Origin: Candidatus Woesearchaeota archaeon
GTDB lineage: Archaea > Nanobdellota > Nanobdellia > Woesearchaeales > JACQSR01
NCBI GenBank assembly: GCA_016211215.1
Contig: JACQSR010000023.1
Span: forward strand, 1-42,128
Direction: 5' to 3'
Length of the DNA: 42,128 bases
The position numbers and the translations under genes are program-made. The notes under the pieces are model-generated. The model searched no databases and was not told where the DNA came from. It was given only the letters and a program-made list of their open reading frames with translations. This document shows positions 9,224 through 16,942 of this stretch, in pieces (the stretch's first letter is position 1; each line of letters starts with the position of its first letter).

Positions 9224-9304
9224 ATCCAAAAGCCTAAGAGGGAAGCGGTGGCAGATAAGCACTGGGATTTGATTGGGGGGATGTATGCACCTTGTCCGTA
9301 GCAG
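9224..9304 (+). pseudogene. Remnant of the 3' end of an acyl-CoA ligase gene
   Basis: Frame reads IQKPKREAVADKHWDLIGGMYAPCP*, compare ligase C-terminus THKPKREVIEEKYKYLIEGMYNNG*; contains the 25-bp repeat at 9265-9289. Confidence 0.65.
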
Positions 9305-9367
9305 CACCAAAATCTTTAAATACATGTCCTTACTACCCGATGACTATTGATAAGCGGGGGGATTGAG

Positions 9368-9565
9368 ATGGAAAAACAACCTGAAAATTATAATCCAATG
9401 GGTACTGTTGGAAGATACATTAAGCTTGTGGTGGTTTGTGCAACAATAGCTTATTCTGCAGGCTGCCCGACAAGAGGGGGCTGCATTCAGCCGGATGAGC
9501 TAATTTTGCCTACAGGTGGGACAGTTAGCCAGTCCAGCTTAGACAATAAATTGTATCAGCCTTGA
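9368..9565 (+). CDS. Small hypothetical protein with one hydrophobic segment and Cys residues
   Basis: Preceded by TATA-like tttaaata about 50 nt upstream; MEKQPENYNPMGTVGRYIKLVVVCATIAYSAGCPTRGGCIQ. Confidence 0.5.
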   Translation: MEKQPENYNPMGTVGRYIKLVVVCATIAYSAGCPTRGGCIQPDELILPTGGTVSQSSLDNKLYQP

Positions 9566-9592
9566 ACTGTTTAGGGTGGTTGGATATCTTTT

Positions 9593-9642
9593 ATTGAAAA
9601 TTCATGGGTTTAAAACCCCTTACTTTAGCATGAATTTTCAAT
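9593..9642. repeat. Perfect 13-bp inverted repeat enclosing a second palindrome
   Basis: attgaaaattcat (9593-9605) / atgaattttcaat (9630-9642); inner gggtttaaaaccc (9606-9618). Confidence 0.8.
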
Positions 9643-9646
9643 CCCA

Positions 9647-9673
9647 CAAAGTTGCCTATCCATGGCAACTTTG
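9647..9673. terminator. Hairpin, possible bidirectional terminator between convergent genes
   Basis: caaagttgcc (9647-9656) / ggcaactttg (9664-9673), 10 bp perfect stem, 7-nt loop. Confidence 0.4.
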
Positions 9674-9691
9674 CGTTATTGATGATTCTTG

Positions 9692-10396
9692 TCAAGTAAC
9701 CGCCCAAATCATGTATGCGCCCAATGCAAGGAGAAATAACCCGATTGCGAGCCTCATAATGCTCCTGTTCTCTTTCCTCCATTTCTCAAGGCTTTTTGAT
9801 GACCTGCCGAAATACACAAGCCCCATTATGACAAACAGCGGCAGTATGAATATCAGGTTGTAGAGGAGCAAAAGGGGAATTCCGGATGAAAAGTCGCCTT
9901 TTGAAATCATGCCGAGGATTGCAAGATAGGGAGCGCCTGTGCAGGGAAGCTCCACGAAAACAACAAAGATGCCAAGAAATGCGGCAAGCAAAAGGCTGAG
10001 CGCAGGATGCCTTGTTTCAAGCCTGCCCAGCATTCCAGCGTATCTCTTTATTCTTTCAGAAGCGCCGGGCATCATCTGCAATGAAAAGCCGCGGCCATAC
10101 CAGAAGTAATCCTTGATTTCAATTATTCCTGCAAGTATGGCAATGATTGCCGCAAACCAGTAGAACGGCTTTGCGAATCCTGCGGTGTAAGCCAGAGTGA
10201 ATATGCCCATGCCGAGGAGGAAATAGGTTGCGTAAACAAACGCAACGTAAATCAAGCCTGCCAGGAGCATCCTTCCAGCGCTTTTGAAGACTTTAGTCAT
10301 GTATGCAAGGAGAAAAATCAGCACGCCAAACACGCACGGGTTGATGGAGTCCGCAAGGGCAGCCGCAATTACAATCCATAAGTTCAGTTCTGCCAT
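9692..10396 (-). CDS. CcdA/DsbD-type transmembrane thiol-disulfide transport protein
   Basis: AAALADSINPCVFGVLIFLLAYM and VFVELPCTGAPYLAILGMI paired Cys motifs; 6 or more TM segments. Confidence 0.85.
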   Translation of the reverse strand: MAELNLWIVIAAALADSINPCVFGVLIFLLAYMTKVFKSAGRMLLAGLIYVAFVYATYFLLGMGIFTLAYTAGFAKPFYWFAAIIAILAGIIEIKDYFWYGRGFSLQMMPGASERIKRYAGMLGRLETRHPALSLLLAAFLGIFVVFVELPCTGAPYLAILGMISKGDFSSGIPLLLLYNLIFILPLFVIMGLVYFGRSSKSLEKWRKENRSIMRLAIGLFLLALGAYMIWAVT

Positions 10397-10398
10397 GG

Positions 10399-10818
10399 TC
10401 AGCAGCCTTCAGGCATTGGGGTATCTGTTGCAAGCTCCTTGTTTGGTTCATAGAAAGCATCAATTTCCTTTCTTATCTCGCATACACCTTTTCCTGAATC
10501 GTGCATCTGCCTTGCCTTTTTTGCTATGTCGAGACACACCGAGCAGGTAATGCCGTGCTTGTCAAAAGTGCCGTCATCGCGCCAGAAGCAGTTTGCAGCA
10601 TGCATATGGCCTTCATACCTGCAGCCGCAGTAGCATGGAATCTGCCGAAGCAAAGACGAGCCTTCAGGTGTTCTTGCCCATTCGTATATTTCCCGCTTTT
10701 CTCCGGTAACATATGCAGGTATTTCAGTGCCGGCAGTTTCTGATGATATGAAAAAGTAGGCTATAACTCCCAACAGCAACACCACAACAACAACCGCTAT
10801 TATTTTCTTCTTATCCAT
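10399..10818 (-). CDS. Membrane-anchored PCYCGC-motif protein
   Basis: N-terminal TM plus IPCYCGCRYEGHMHAANCFW...HGITCSVCLDIA. Confidence 0.85.
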   Translation of the reverse strand: MDKKKIIAVVVVVLLLGVIAYFFISSETAGTEIPAYVTGEKREIYEWARTPEGSSLLRQIPCYCGCRYEGHMHAANCFWRDDGTFDKHGITCSVCLDIAKKARQMHDSGKGVCEIRKEIDAFYEPNKELATDTPMPEGC

Positions 10819-11089
10819 TTTTTACCGCAAAAAACAGGAATATCACGGCCAAAGTGATAATAACGCTGTACCATGCAATCCTTTCATCATTGCCGAATAT
10901 GCCCTTACGAAGAGAAAAACCGGCAATCAGGAATATTGCTGCAATGACAACCATCTTCCCAATCCAATGGTGGCTGAACAAGGATTTTAGCAGATTCTTG
11001 AACGGCTCAAAAAGCTCAGCTACGACTATGAGAAGGAGAAGCGAAACAGACGAAAATGAGGCTCCAAGGCAATAGTTGAATTTTTTCAT
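10811..11089 (-). CDS. Small membrane protein
   Basis: MKKFNYCLGASFSSVSLLLL...; start overlaps the upstream stop (ATGA-type coupling) and its 3' end overlaps the PCYCGC gene. Confidence 0.6.
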   Translation of the reverse strand: MKKFNYCLGASFSSVSLLLLIVVAELFEPFKNLLKSLFSHHWIGKMVVIAAIFLIAGFSLRKGIFGNDERIAWYSVIITLAVIFLFFAVKNG

Positions 11090-11496
11090 GCCAATGCACC
11101 TATCTTTACAATCCTCCCCATTACTGCCATAAGCCCGGAAAGCAATGCCAGAAGAATCCACCATCTCCGGCTTTCATCCTTCTTTCCGGTGTAAACCAAC
11201 AGGGCAGCTACTGTTGCAATTATGGGTATCAAAAGCCCCCAGTGCTCCTTGGTTTCCATAACAACGGAATGAGCCCATGGCCAGCTTCCCGCCTTGATAA
11301 GAGTCTTTGTTGCAGGATAAAACTGTATGTAGAGCATTCCTGATGGAAGCAGAAGAATCCAGCTAACGGCAGCAGTTGCAATTGCAAGGGGCTTAATCCA
11401 TGCGGCCTTCATTTTCAGATAGAGCAGTATGACAATGGAAGATGCTATAATAGCGAGCCCGATTATGATGTGGGTGAAGAGCAGAAAATCCCTCAT
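11086..11496 (-). CDS. Four-TM membrane protein
   Basis: 136-aa hydrophobic ORF, translationally coupled to its neighbours. Confidence 0.65.
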   Translation of the reverse strand: MRDFLLFTHIIIGLAIIASSIVILLYLKMKAAWIKPLAIATAAVSWILLLPSGMLYIQFYPATKTLIKAGSWPWAHSVVMETKEHWGLLIPIIATVAALLVYTGKKDESRRWWILLALLSGLMAVMGRIVKIGALA

Positions 11497-12005
11497 TTTG
11501 CTTTTCTTGCCTGCTGAGTATTTAAAATATTCGATTCAACAAGTACCCCGTCAAACTTTGGCGACTTCCTGCCCTCGTGGAGCACTACCTGCGTCTCAGT
11601 CCTGACAATCATGTCCTTGCTTCTCAGGTCAACTATAAACTCGTCAAGCTCATTTATGTCCTTTGCCCTAATCTTTATTATGGCGTCCCTGTTGCCGGTT
11701 ATGGTGGCTGCCTCCTCCACAATTGGATATTTCAGCAGCTCATCTGTAACCTCGTTTTCCGGATGCTTTATCTTCCTGAATGCCTGCGGGTTAAGAAGAA
11801 GCATGACATAGGCAGTTGTAACCCTGCCGAGCTTTTCCATGTCCACGTCAATGGTATATCTCCTTATGATGCCTTCCCTCTTAAGCCTGCTTATGCGTGA
11901 GTGTATGGTTGTTGAAGGAATACCTGTTATCTTGGATATGTCGCGCACGGAGCGCTTGGAATTTTCCTTCAGGGCATTAAGAATCTTAAGGTCGGTTTCG
12001 TCCAT
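11493..12005 (-). CDS. Lrp/AsnC family transcriptional regulator
   Basis: MDETDLKILNALKENSKRSVRDISKITGIPSTTIHSRISRLKREGIIRRYTIDVDMEKLG. Confidence 0.85.
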   Translation of the reverse strand: MDETDLKILNALKENSKRSVRDISKITGIPSTTIHSRISRLKREGIIRRYTIDVDMEKLGRVTTAYVMLLLNPQAFRKIKHPENEVTDELLKYPIVEEAATITGNRDAIIKIRAKDINELDEFIVDLRSKDMIVRTETQVVLHEGRKSPKFDGVLVESNILNTQQARKAK

Positions 12006-12350
12006 TTTGAGAACAAATGTTCCCTTGTTTATAAGATTTGGCAATAATCTACGAATAAGCGTGGTCAAAGGGGAGAAACAGGCTTGCACATAAATTCGGA
12101 ACAAATGTCCAATACCTTGGGTGAAATAATGCCAGAAATAGTAAAATATACAGACTTTACGGAATAAATATCTTTAAATACATGGCCCAATTAGTAATAA
12201 CTATTGGAAAGTAGTGATGAACTGATGGGGCGGGAAATATAGACGTGAAAGATGGCCTTGGAGGGAAAAAATGAAATCAGGTTTCCGGAAATCCTACGGA
12301 CAGGACAGATGTACATCAACTAATGGTCAGATGAACCGAATGGGTGTACC

Positions 12351-12554
12351 ATGGGAAAGGTAAGGAGGCTTCACTTCAGGGTAACTGACGAGCAGTATGC
12401 CAGAATTAAAAACAATTCCGCTGCAAAAGGCTATGCAACAGTCTCGTCTTATCTAAGGAGCATATCCCTTGACAGCCAGTTCAATGAGAAGTTCAATGAG
12501 ATTTATGCATGCCTGACTGGAAAAGGAAAAAACACCATGAAATCCGGAAAATAA
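12351..12554 (+). CDS. Ribbon-helix-helix-like small DNA-binding protein
   Basis: RRLHFRVTDEQYARIKNNSAAKGYATVSSYLRSISL resembles MobC/RHH domains. Confidence 0.6.
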   Translation: MGKVRRLHFRVTDEQYARIKNNSAAKGYATVSSYLRSISLDSQFNEKFNEIYACLTGKGKNTMKSGK

Positions 12555-12621
12555 ACGAAAGTGATGCACAAATGGCGTACAAAATATTTAAAGCGGCTGT
12601 AACTACCAATGAAGGGGTGGT

Positions 12622-13086
12622 TTGATGATTGGGAAGAAGGATATACTGATATTATCGGAGCTTAGAAAGAATGCCCGTGAGTCACTGACGAGCCTCAGCA
12701 GGAAGACCAACATTCCAGTTTCCACCATTTACGACAAGCTCAGGACGCATGAGAACGGAATAATCAAGAAGCACGTGGCGCTGATAAATTTCGGGGAGCT
12801 TGGGTTCAGCACAAGGGCAAACATACTTCTGAAGGTTCCCAAGGAAAAGAGGCAGACGCTGTGCGATTTTCTCGTCAGGCACACCAACGTAAATTCTGCA
12901 TTCAAGATAAACAACGGCTATGACTTCCATGTAGAGTGCATGTTCCGCGACCTGAAGGAGATGGAGGATTTCAATGAAATTCTCGAGGACAAGTTCTGCA
13001 TAAGGGACATGAAGGTTTTTTTCCTCATAGAGGACATAAAGCGGGAAACATTTCTGGAGGACCCTTACGTGCTGGGGCTGCTGTGA
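12622..13086 (+). CDS. Lrp/AsnC-like transcriptional regulator
   Basis: KDILILSELRKNARESLTSLSRKTNIPVSTIYDKLRTHENGIIKKHVALINFGELG. Confidence 0.8.
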   Translation: MMIGKKDILILSELRKNARESLTSLSRKTNIPVSTIYDKLRTHENGIIKKHVALINFGELGFSTRANILLKVPKEKRQTLCDFLVRHTNVNSAFKINNGYDFHVECMFRDLKEMEDFNEILEDKFCIRDMKVFFLIEDIKRETFLEDPYVLGLL

Positions 13087-13173
13087 TGGGGTATGAACTC
13101 GAGTTTGAGGATTGCATAACCCTGGACCAAGAAAAAGAAAGCTATAAATATAACTATATCTATAACCATAACC

Positions 13174-13374
13174 ATGGCTACAACAATCGCAGTCAGGGAA
13201 AGCACAGCGCAGCTTTTGTCGAGGGTGAAAAGGGAGATGGGGGTGGGCAGCATAGACGAAGCAATAGTCAAATTGCTCCATAAGGCTGAGAAGATACCGA
13301 GCAGCAGGTTTGGCTCACAGCCCAAGCTGAAAAAGTTTGTTGAAGGAGAAAGGGCGCGTTTTCATGAGCTATGA
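13174..13374 (+). CDS. VapB-type antitoxin
   Basis: TTIAVRESTAQLLSRVKREMGVGSIDEAIVKLL; overlaps the PIN-domain gene. Confidence 0.75.
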   Translation: MATTIAVRESTAQLLSRVKREMGVGSIDEAIVKLLHKAEKIPSSRFGSQPKLKKFVEGERARFHEL

Positions 13375-13747
13375 TTATGTTGTGGATTCATACGCATGGG
13401 TGGAGTATTTTATGGGCACCGAGAAAGGGGAGGTCGTCAAAAGATACATTGAAAAGGAAATCTGTGCAACAAGCGCAATAACGATAGCGGAAATTTCTGA
13501 GAAATACAAACGGGAAGGCTTGAGATTTCAAGGCGACTTCAATTTCATTCTCTCCAAGACCAAAATAATTGATGTGGATTCGGAGATTGCAATGCTCTCC
13601 GGGGAGATAAGCTGTGAAAACAAGAAAAAGATAAAAAACTGGGGCATGGCAGATTCAATCATTCTCGCAACCGCAAGGATGCTTAACGCCAGAGTCATAA
13701 CCGGAGACCCTCATTTTGGGGGTTTGGGAGCTGTTATGCTCAGCTAG
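13364..13747 (+). CDS. VapC-type PIN-domain toxin
   Basis: DYVVDSYAWVEYF, TSAITIAEISEKY, WGMADSIILATARMLNARVITGDPHF (PIN acidic residues). Confidence 0.85.
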   Translation: MSYDYVVDSYAWVEYFMGTEKGEVVKRYIEKEICATSAITIAEISEKYKREGLRFQGDFNFILSKTKIIDVDSEIAMLSGEISCENKKKIKNWGMADSIILATARMLNARVITGDPHFGGLGAVMLS

Positions 13748-13869
13748 GCAACATTCCTTGACGCGCGGAAGCCGCACCTGCCGCAGAAAAAGCTCTCGAG
13801 CCTGGTTTCCTCTGTCAGGGTGAATGTTGTAATCTCAAGCTCTGTTGAGCAGTGGGGGCATGACGGCAT
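13744..13869 (-). CDS. 41-aa zinc-ribbon protein (absent from the ORF track)
   Basis: Hand translation MPSCPHCSTELEITTFTLTEETRLESFFCGRCGFRASRNVA*; CxxC...CxxC; stop overlaps the vapC stop. Confidence 0.65.
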   Translation of the reverse strand: MPSCPHCSTELEITTFTLTEETRLESFFCGRCGFRASRNVA

Positions 13870-13901
13870 GTTCTATGCTTCAGAATTAGACTATATAAAA
13901 C

Positions 13902-15095
13902 TTACTTACTAGTCTTTATCTCAACCACATCGCGGTGCTTCAGCGGATGATCTTTGCCCATGGGGAGTTTTTTCCTTACATCAATGGCCTTTACGAAATT
14001 CTTTCCCAAATCGGTGTGGATGTGGAATGCGAAATCAATGGCAGTGGTGTTTCTTGGCAGTATGAAGCAGTCCGGCAGAATATTTCCATCCTTGTCCTCC
14101 AGTTTGTTCACGCCGCCGGGAAATATTGCGATGCAGCCGAGCAGCTCAAAAACAGCAATGTTGAGGACGTCCTGAACACCGGTAGAACGGAATTTCTTAA
14201 GTATCTCCAGGATAAACGCGAAGCCTTTCTTCTGCCTTTCCGAAAGTTTTTCCTCCTGCAACACGCTGAAACTGCTGTTTCCAGGTACGTAATCTATAAG
14301 CCCGTCACGAACTGCCTCTTTCAGCATAAGCTCCGCAATTCCGGAGCAGGGAACAAGAAGCAAATCCGGAAATTCTTTTTTCAGTTTTGAAAATCTCTCT
14401 TCTGCGCCCGGGCAGTCAATCTTGTTGCACGCTATTACCATCGGTTTTGTTTTCTTCCTAAGTTCGGTTGAAAGCTGAAGCAGGTGATTGTCGTCCCAAA
14501 GCATGAAGTCTTCCGGCAGCTTGAGCTTGTTCACTGCTTCCTCGACCATTTTTTCATTTACCTTCAATCCGCCAAGCTGCTCGCCCAGCGCCTTGACCAT
14601 GGAGCCGTGCTCCTGCCTTATCTTCCTTGCAAACTTCTCCCATCCCTTCTTGAGTATTGAAAGGTACCAGTGGTCAAGCTCAACCCCGAGAAATCGGATG
14701 TCATCAGCGGGGTCGTGGGAACCTGCCTCAACAGGGTTTCCGTCAGCGTCGAGACTTCCCGACACATCCACAATATGAATCAGGACATCTGCCTGGTTGA
14801 GGTCGTTAAGAAATGCAAGGCCACGGCCTTTTCCGAGATGCGCTTCAGGAACCAGGCCGGCAACGTCTATCAACTGCACCGGCACAAAGCGGATTCCGTT
14901 CAGGCAGTACCCAAAGCGGGGGTTGCAGTTTACATTGAACTCCTTTTCGGCGCATTCAACTTTTACGAATCCAACCCCCTCATTTTTCTCGATGGTTGTA
15001 AAGGGGTAGTTTGCAATCTCGACTTCAGCAAGGGTTGTTGCCTTGAAGAACGTTGATTTTCCCGAGGACGGTTTTCCAACGAGGCCGATTATCAT
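13902..15095 (-). CDS. YchF/Obg-like GTPase with C-terminal TGS domain
   Basis: IIGLVGKPSSGKSTFFKATT, PFTTIEKNEG, LIDVAGLVPEAHLGKGRGLAFLNDL, ACNKIDCPGA. Confidence 0.92.
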   Translation of the reverse strand: MIIGLVGKPSSGKSTFFKATTLAEVEIANYPFTTIEKNEGVGFVKVECAEKEFNVNCNPRFGYCLNGIRFVPVQLIDVAGLVPEAHLGKGRGLAFLNDLNQADVLIHIVDVSGSLDADGNPVEAGSHDPADDIRFLGVELDHWYLSILKKGWEKFARKIRQEHGSMVKALGEQLGGLKVNEKMVEEAVNKLKLPEDFMLWDDNHLLQLSTELRKKTKPMVIACNKIDCPGAEERFSKLKKEFPDLLLVPCSGIAELMLKEAVRDGLIDYVPGNSSFSVLQEEKLSERQKKGFAFILEILKKFRSTGVQDVLNIAVFELLGCIAIFPGGVNKLEDKDGNILPDCFILPRNTTAIDFAFHIHTDLGKNFVKAIDVRKKLPMGKDHPLKHRDVVEIKTSK

Positions 15096-15156
15096 GGCTG
15101 ATGGTTATTAAGATGCTATAAAAAGGTTTATATCCCGGTTTCTTTGAGTGGGGCTT

Positions 15157-15651
15157 ATGGGCAGCGAAGTTTTCCTGAGAAGGAATTTTCCGGAGCATTT
15201 TAACCTTTCATTCGACCCGGTGTTTTCCTTGAGGAACTATGCGGAAATATTAAATCTTATCTGCAGTCACTATCATGGCACCCTGCCGGGCGTTTTGAAG
15301 AACAAAAGAGTGCTTCACATAGGCTCAGGGCCGGGGTATTTTCTTGGGCTTATTTCGAGTTGCGGCGGCAGTGCGGTTGGAATCGAGCCTTATGTGAGTT
15401 CAAATGCGATTAAGGCAAAAATTGAAGACGCTGACATCAAAGGAAAGTTTGACATAATGGTTGCGCAGGATGTTTTTGTGGAATCAGTGTTCTTCGGTGA
15501 CTTTGAAAAAGTAATTGGGAAGCTGGAACCGCACCTCAATGGAATTTTGATAATCGACAACCGCCTGGAAGAGGATAAGGTTAAGGGCTTTCTCGGGTTC
15601 TCAGGGCATTTGTACGGGGAAAGGGTCATTTACTCCGCGACAAGGCGATAA
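15157..15651 (+). CDS. SAM-dependent methyltransferase-like protein
   Basis: NKRVLHIGSGPGYFLGLISSCGGSAVGIEPY. Confidence 0.65.
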   Translation: MGSEVFLRRNFPEHFNLSFDPVFSLRNYAEILNLICSHYHGTLPGVLKNKRVLHIGSGPGYFLGLISSCGGSAVGIEPYVSSNAIKAKIEDADIKGKFDIMVAQDVFVESVFFGDFEKVIGKLEPHLNGILIIDNRLEEDKVKGFLGFSGHLYGERVIYSATRR

Positions 15652-15682
15652 TTTTTTAAAGGCTAAATTGTGAAAAGGCAAT

Positions 15683-16291
15683 ATGCCGGAAAACAAGGGC
15701 AACAAGATAAGGTCCATTCCTGAGTTCAGGGTAAAATACAAGGACATATACCATCTTCAGAACCTGTATGTTATGCTTCATGAATACCTCCTGGACGAGG
15801 GCTTTACAGACGATAAGGGGGACCATGAGGAGATAGAGAAGCTTTACATGGAAAAAACAATCCAGAAGGGAATCCACCGCGGCGGAAAAGAGATGTGGGT
15901 GTGGTGGAGGCTGCTGAAGAAGCCGGAGGGCAAGTATTCCGGGTACTACAGGCATCACCTTGACATAGACTTCCACATGGTATACACCCAGGACACGGAG
16001 ATTGTGCATCAGGGGAAGAAGCTGAAAGTGCAGATGGGCGAGATTGAGATATTCTTCAGGCCGTGGATAGAAGCGGACTGGCAGGGAACATGGAAAAATC
16101 ACTGGTTTCTGAAGCACGTCAAGCATTTGTATGATGAAAGGATAATGGTTGCGGAGCTTGACAAGAGGGAGAAAGAGCTGTGGAGGGAAGCCTACAGGGT
16201 GCAGGGCCAGGTGAAGAAATTCCTGGACATGAGGCAGTTCATACCCGTGGCAGAGCCATTCCACCCGGCATTGTACGGCCAGGAGGGCTAA
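15683..16291 (+). CDS. Conserved hypothetical protein
   Basis: 202-aa Trp-rich ORF with a good start context. Confidence 0.7.
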   Translation: MPENKGNKIRSIPEFRVKYKDIYHLQNLYVMLHEYLLDEGFTDDKGDHEEIEKLYMEKTIQKGIHRGGKEMWVWWRLLKKPEGKYSGYYRHHLDIDFHMVYTQDTEIVHQGKKLKVQMGEIEIFFRPWIEADWQGTWKNHWFLKHVKHLYDERIMVAELDKREKELWREAYRVQGQVKKFLDMRQFIPVAEPFHPALYGQEG

Positions 16292-16325
16292 CTTTTTTAA
16301 AAGGCGTTGTAATTCTGGGAGGCAC

Positions 16326-16434
16326 GCCCCCGTAGCATAGTAGCTATTGCGGCAGACTTGTATCTGAAATTAGGGATTAAAGTCCATGGTTTCCGGAAAT
16401 CTGCAGGTCGCGAGTGCAACTCTCGTCGGGGGCT
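16326..16434 (+). tRNA. tRNA-Thr(TGT) with intron 16363-16398 (36 nt)
   Basis: gcccccg/cgggggc acceptor stem; gcaga-cttgta^a-tctgc anticodon arm after intron removal; gcgag/ctcgt T stem; 73-nt mature length. Confidence 0.85.
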
Positions 16435-16480
16435 TAACATTTTGACAACATTTAAAAATTGCGTTCAATGGAGGGATGTT

Positions 16481-16942
16481 ATGGGTATTGAGGAAGAGTA
16501 CGACAAGCTGAAGAGGAAGCACGGCCTTCCCGAGTTTAAGGCCATGGACCGCGACTTTGAAGTTTCAGCCATAGAAAAAACAGGATTTCTGCTGCGCGAG
16601 ATAAATGCGAACATGATGGAAAAGCTTGAGTTCGTGATTGGAATACTGTCAGAGCTGATTCAGCCGGACACTAACAACCTTGCGAGCATGCACGAGTTCA
16701 GGATGTTTGATGACGATGGAAAAAAGGAGCTGTATGACTTTTACGGGAGCCTTATGACACTGCACCGCAAGGGGCTTTCAGCTTCAATTTCCGGAGAAGA
16801 GAAGGGAGAGGTGGAGTTCCTGAAGGAGTTCCATTCCGAATGGAAGGGCATAAAATCAAAAATGGCGGGGATTGTTGGAAAGATGGGCGAGTCGTGGGAA
16901 GATGATACTGTATCCAAGACAGAGCTGGGGTATCTAGGTTGA
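16481..16942 (+). CDS. Conserved hypothetical protein upstream of adk
   Basis: MGIEEEYDKLKRKHGLPEFKAMDRDFE..., stop overlaps the TTG start of adk. Confidence 0.7.
   Translation: MGIEEEYDKLKRKHGLPEFKAMDRDFEVSAIEKTGFLLREINANMMEKLEFVIGILSELIQPDTNNLASMHEFRMFDDDGKKELYDFYGSLMTLHRKGLSASISGEEKGEVEFLKEFHSEWKGIKSKMAGIVGKMGESWEDDTVSKTELGYLG

Noticed and set aside
13135-13175. Short TATAACYATAACC quasi-repeats upstream of vapB
   Set aside because: Too short and AT-rich to distinguish from an ordinary promoter, although they could serve VapBC autoregulation
12729-13281. Reverse-strand ORFs 12682-13281 and 12729-12914
   Set aside because: Antisense to the Lrp regulator, which has clear HTH homology
13083-13283. 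ORF overlapping vapB and its promoter
   Set aside because: Low-complexity Y/N-rich frame generated by the tataaccataacc promoter stretch; vapB frame is better supported
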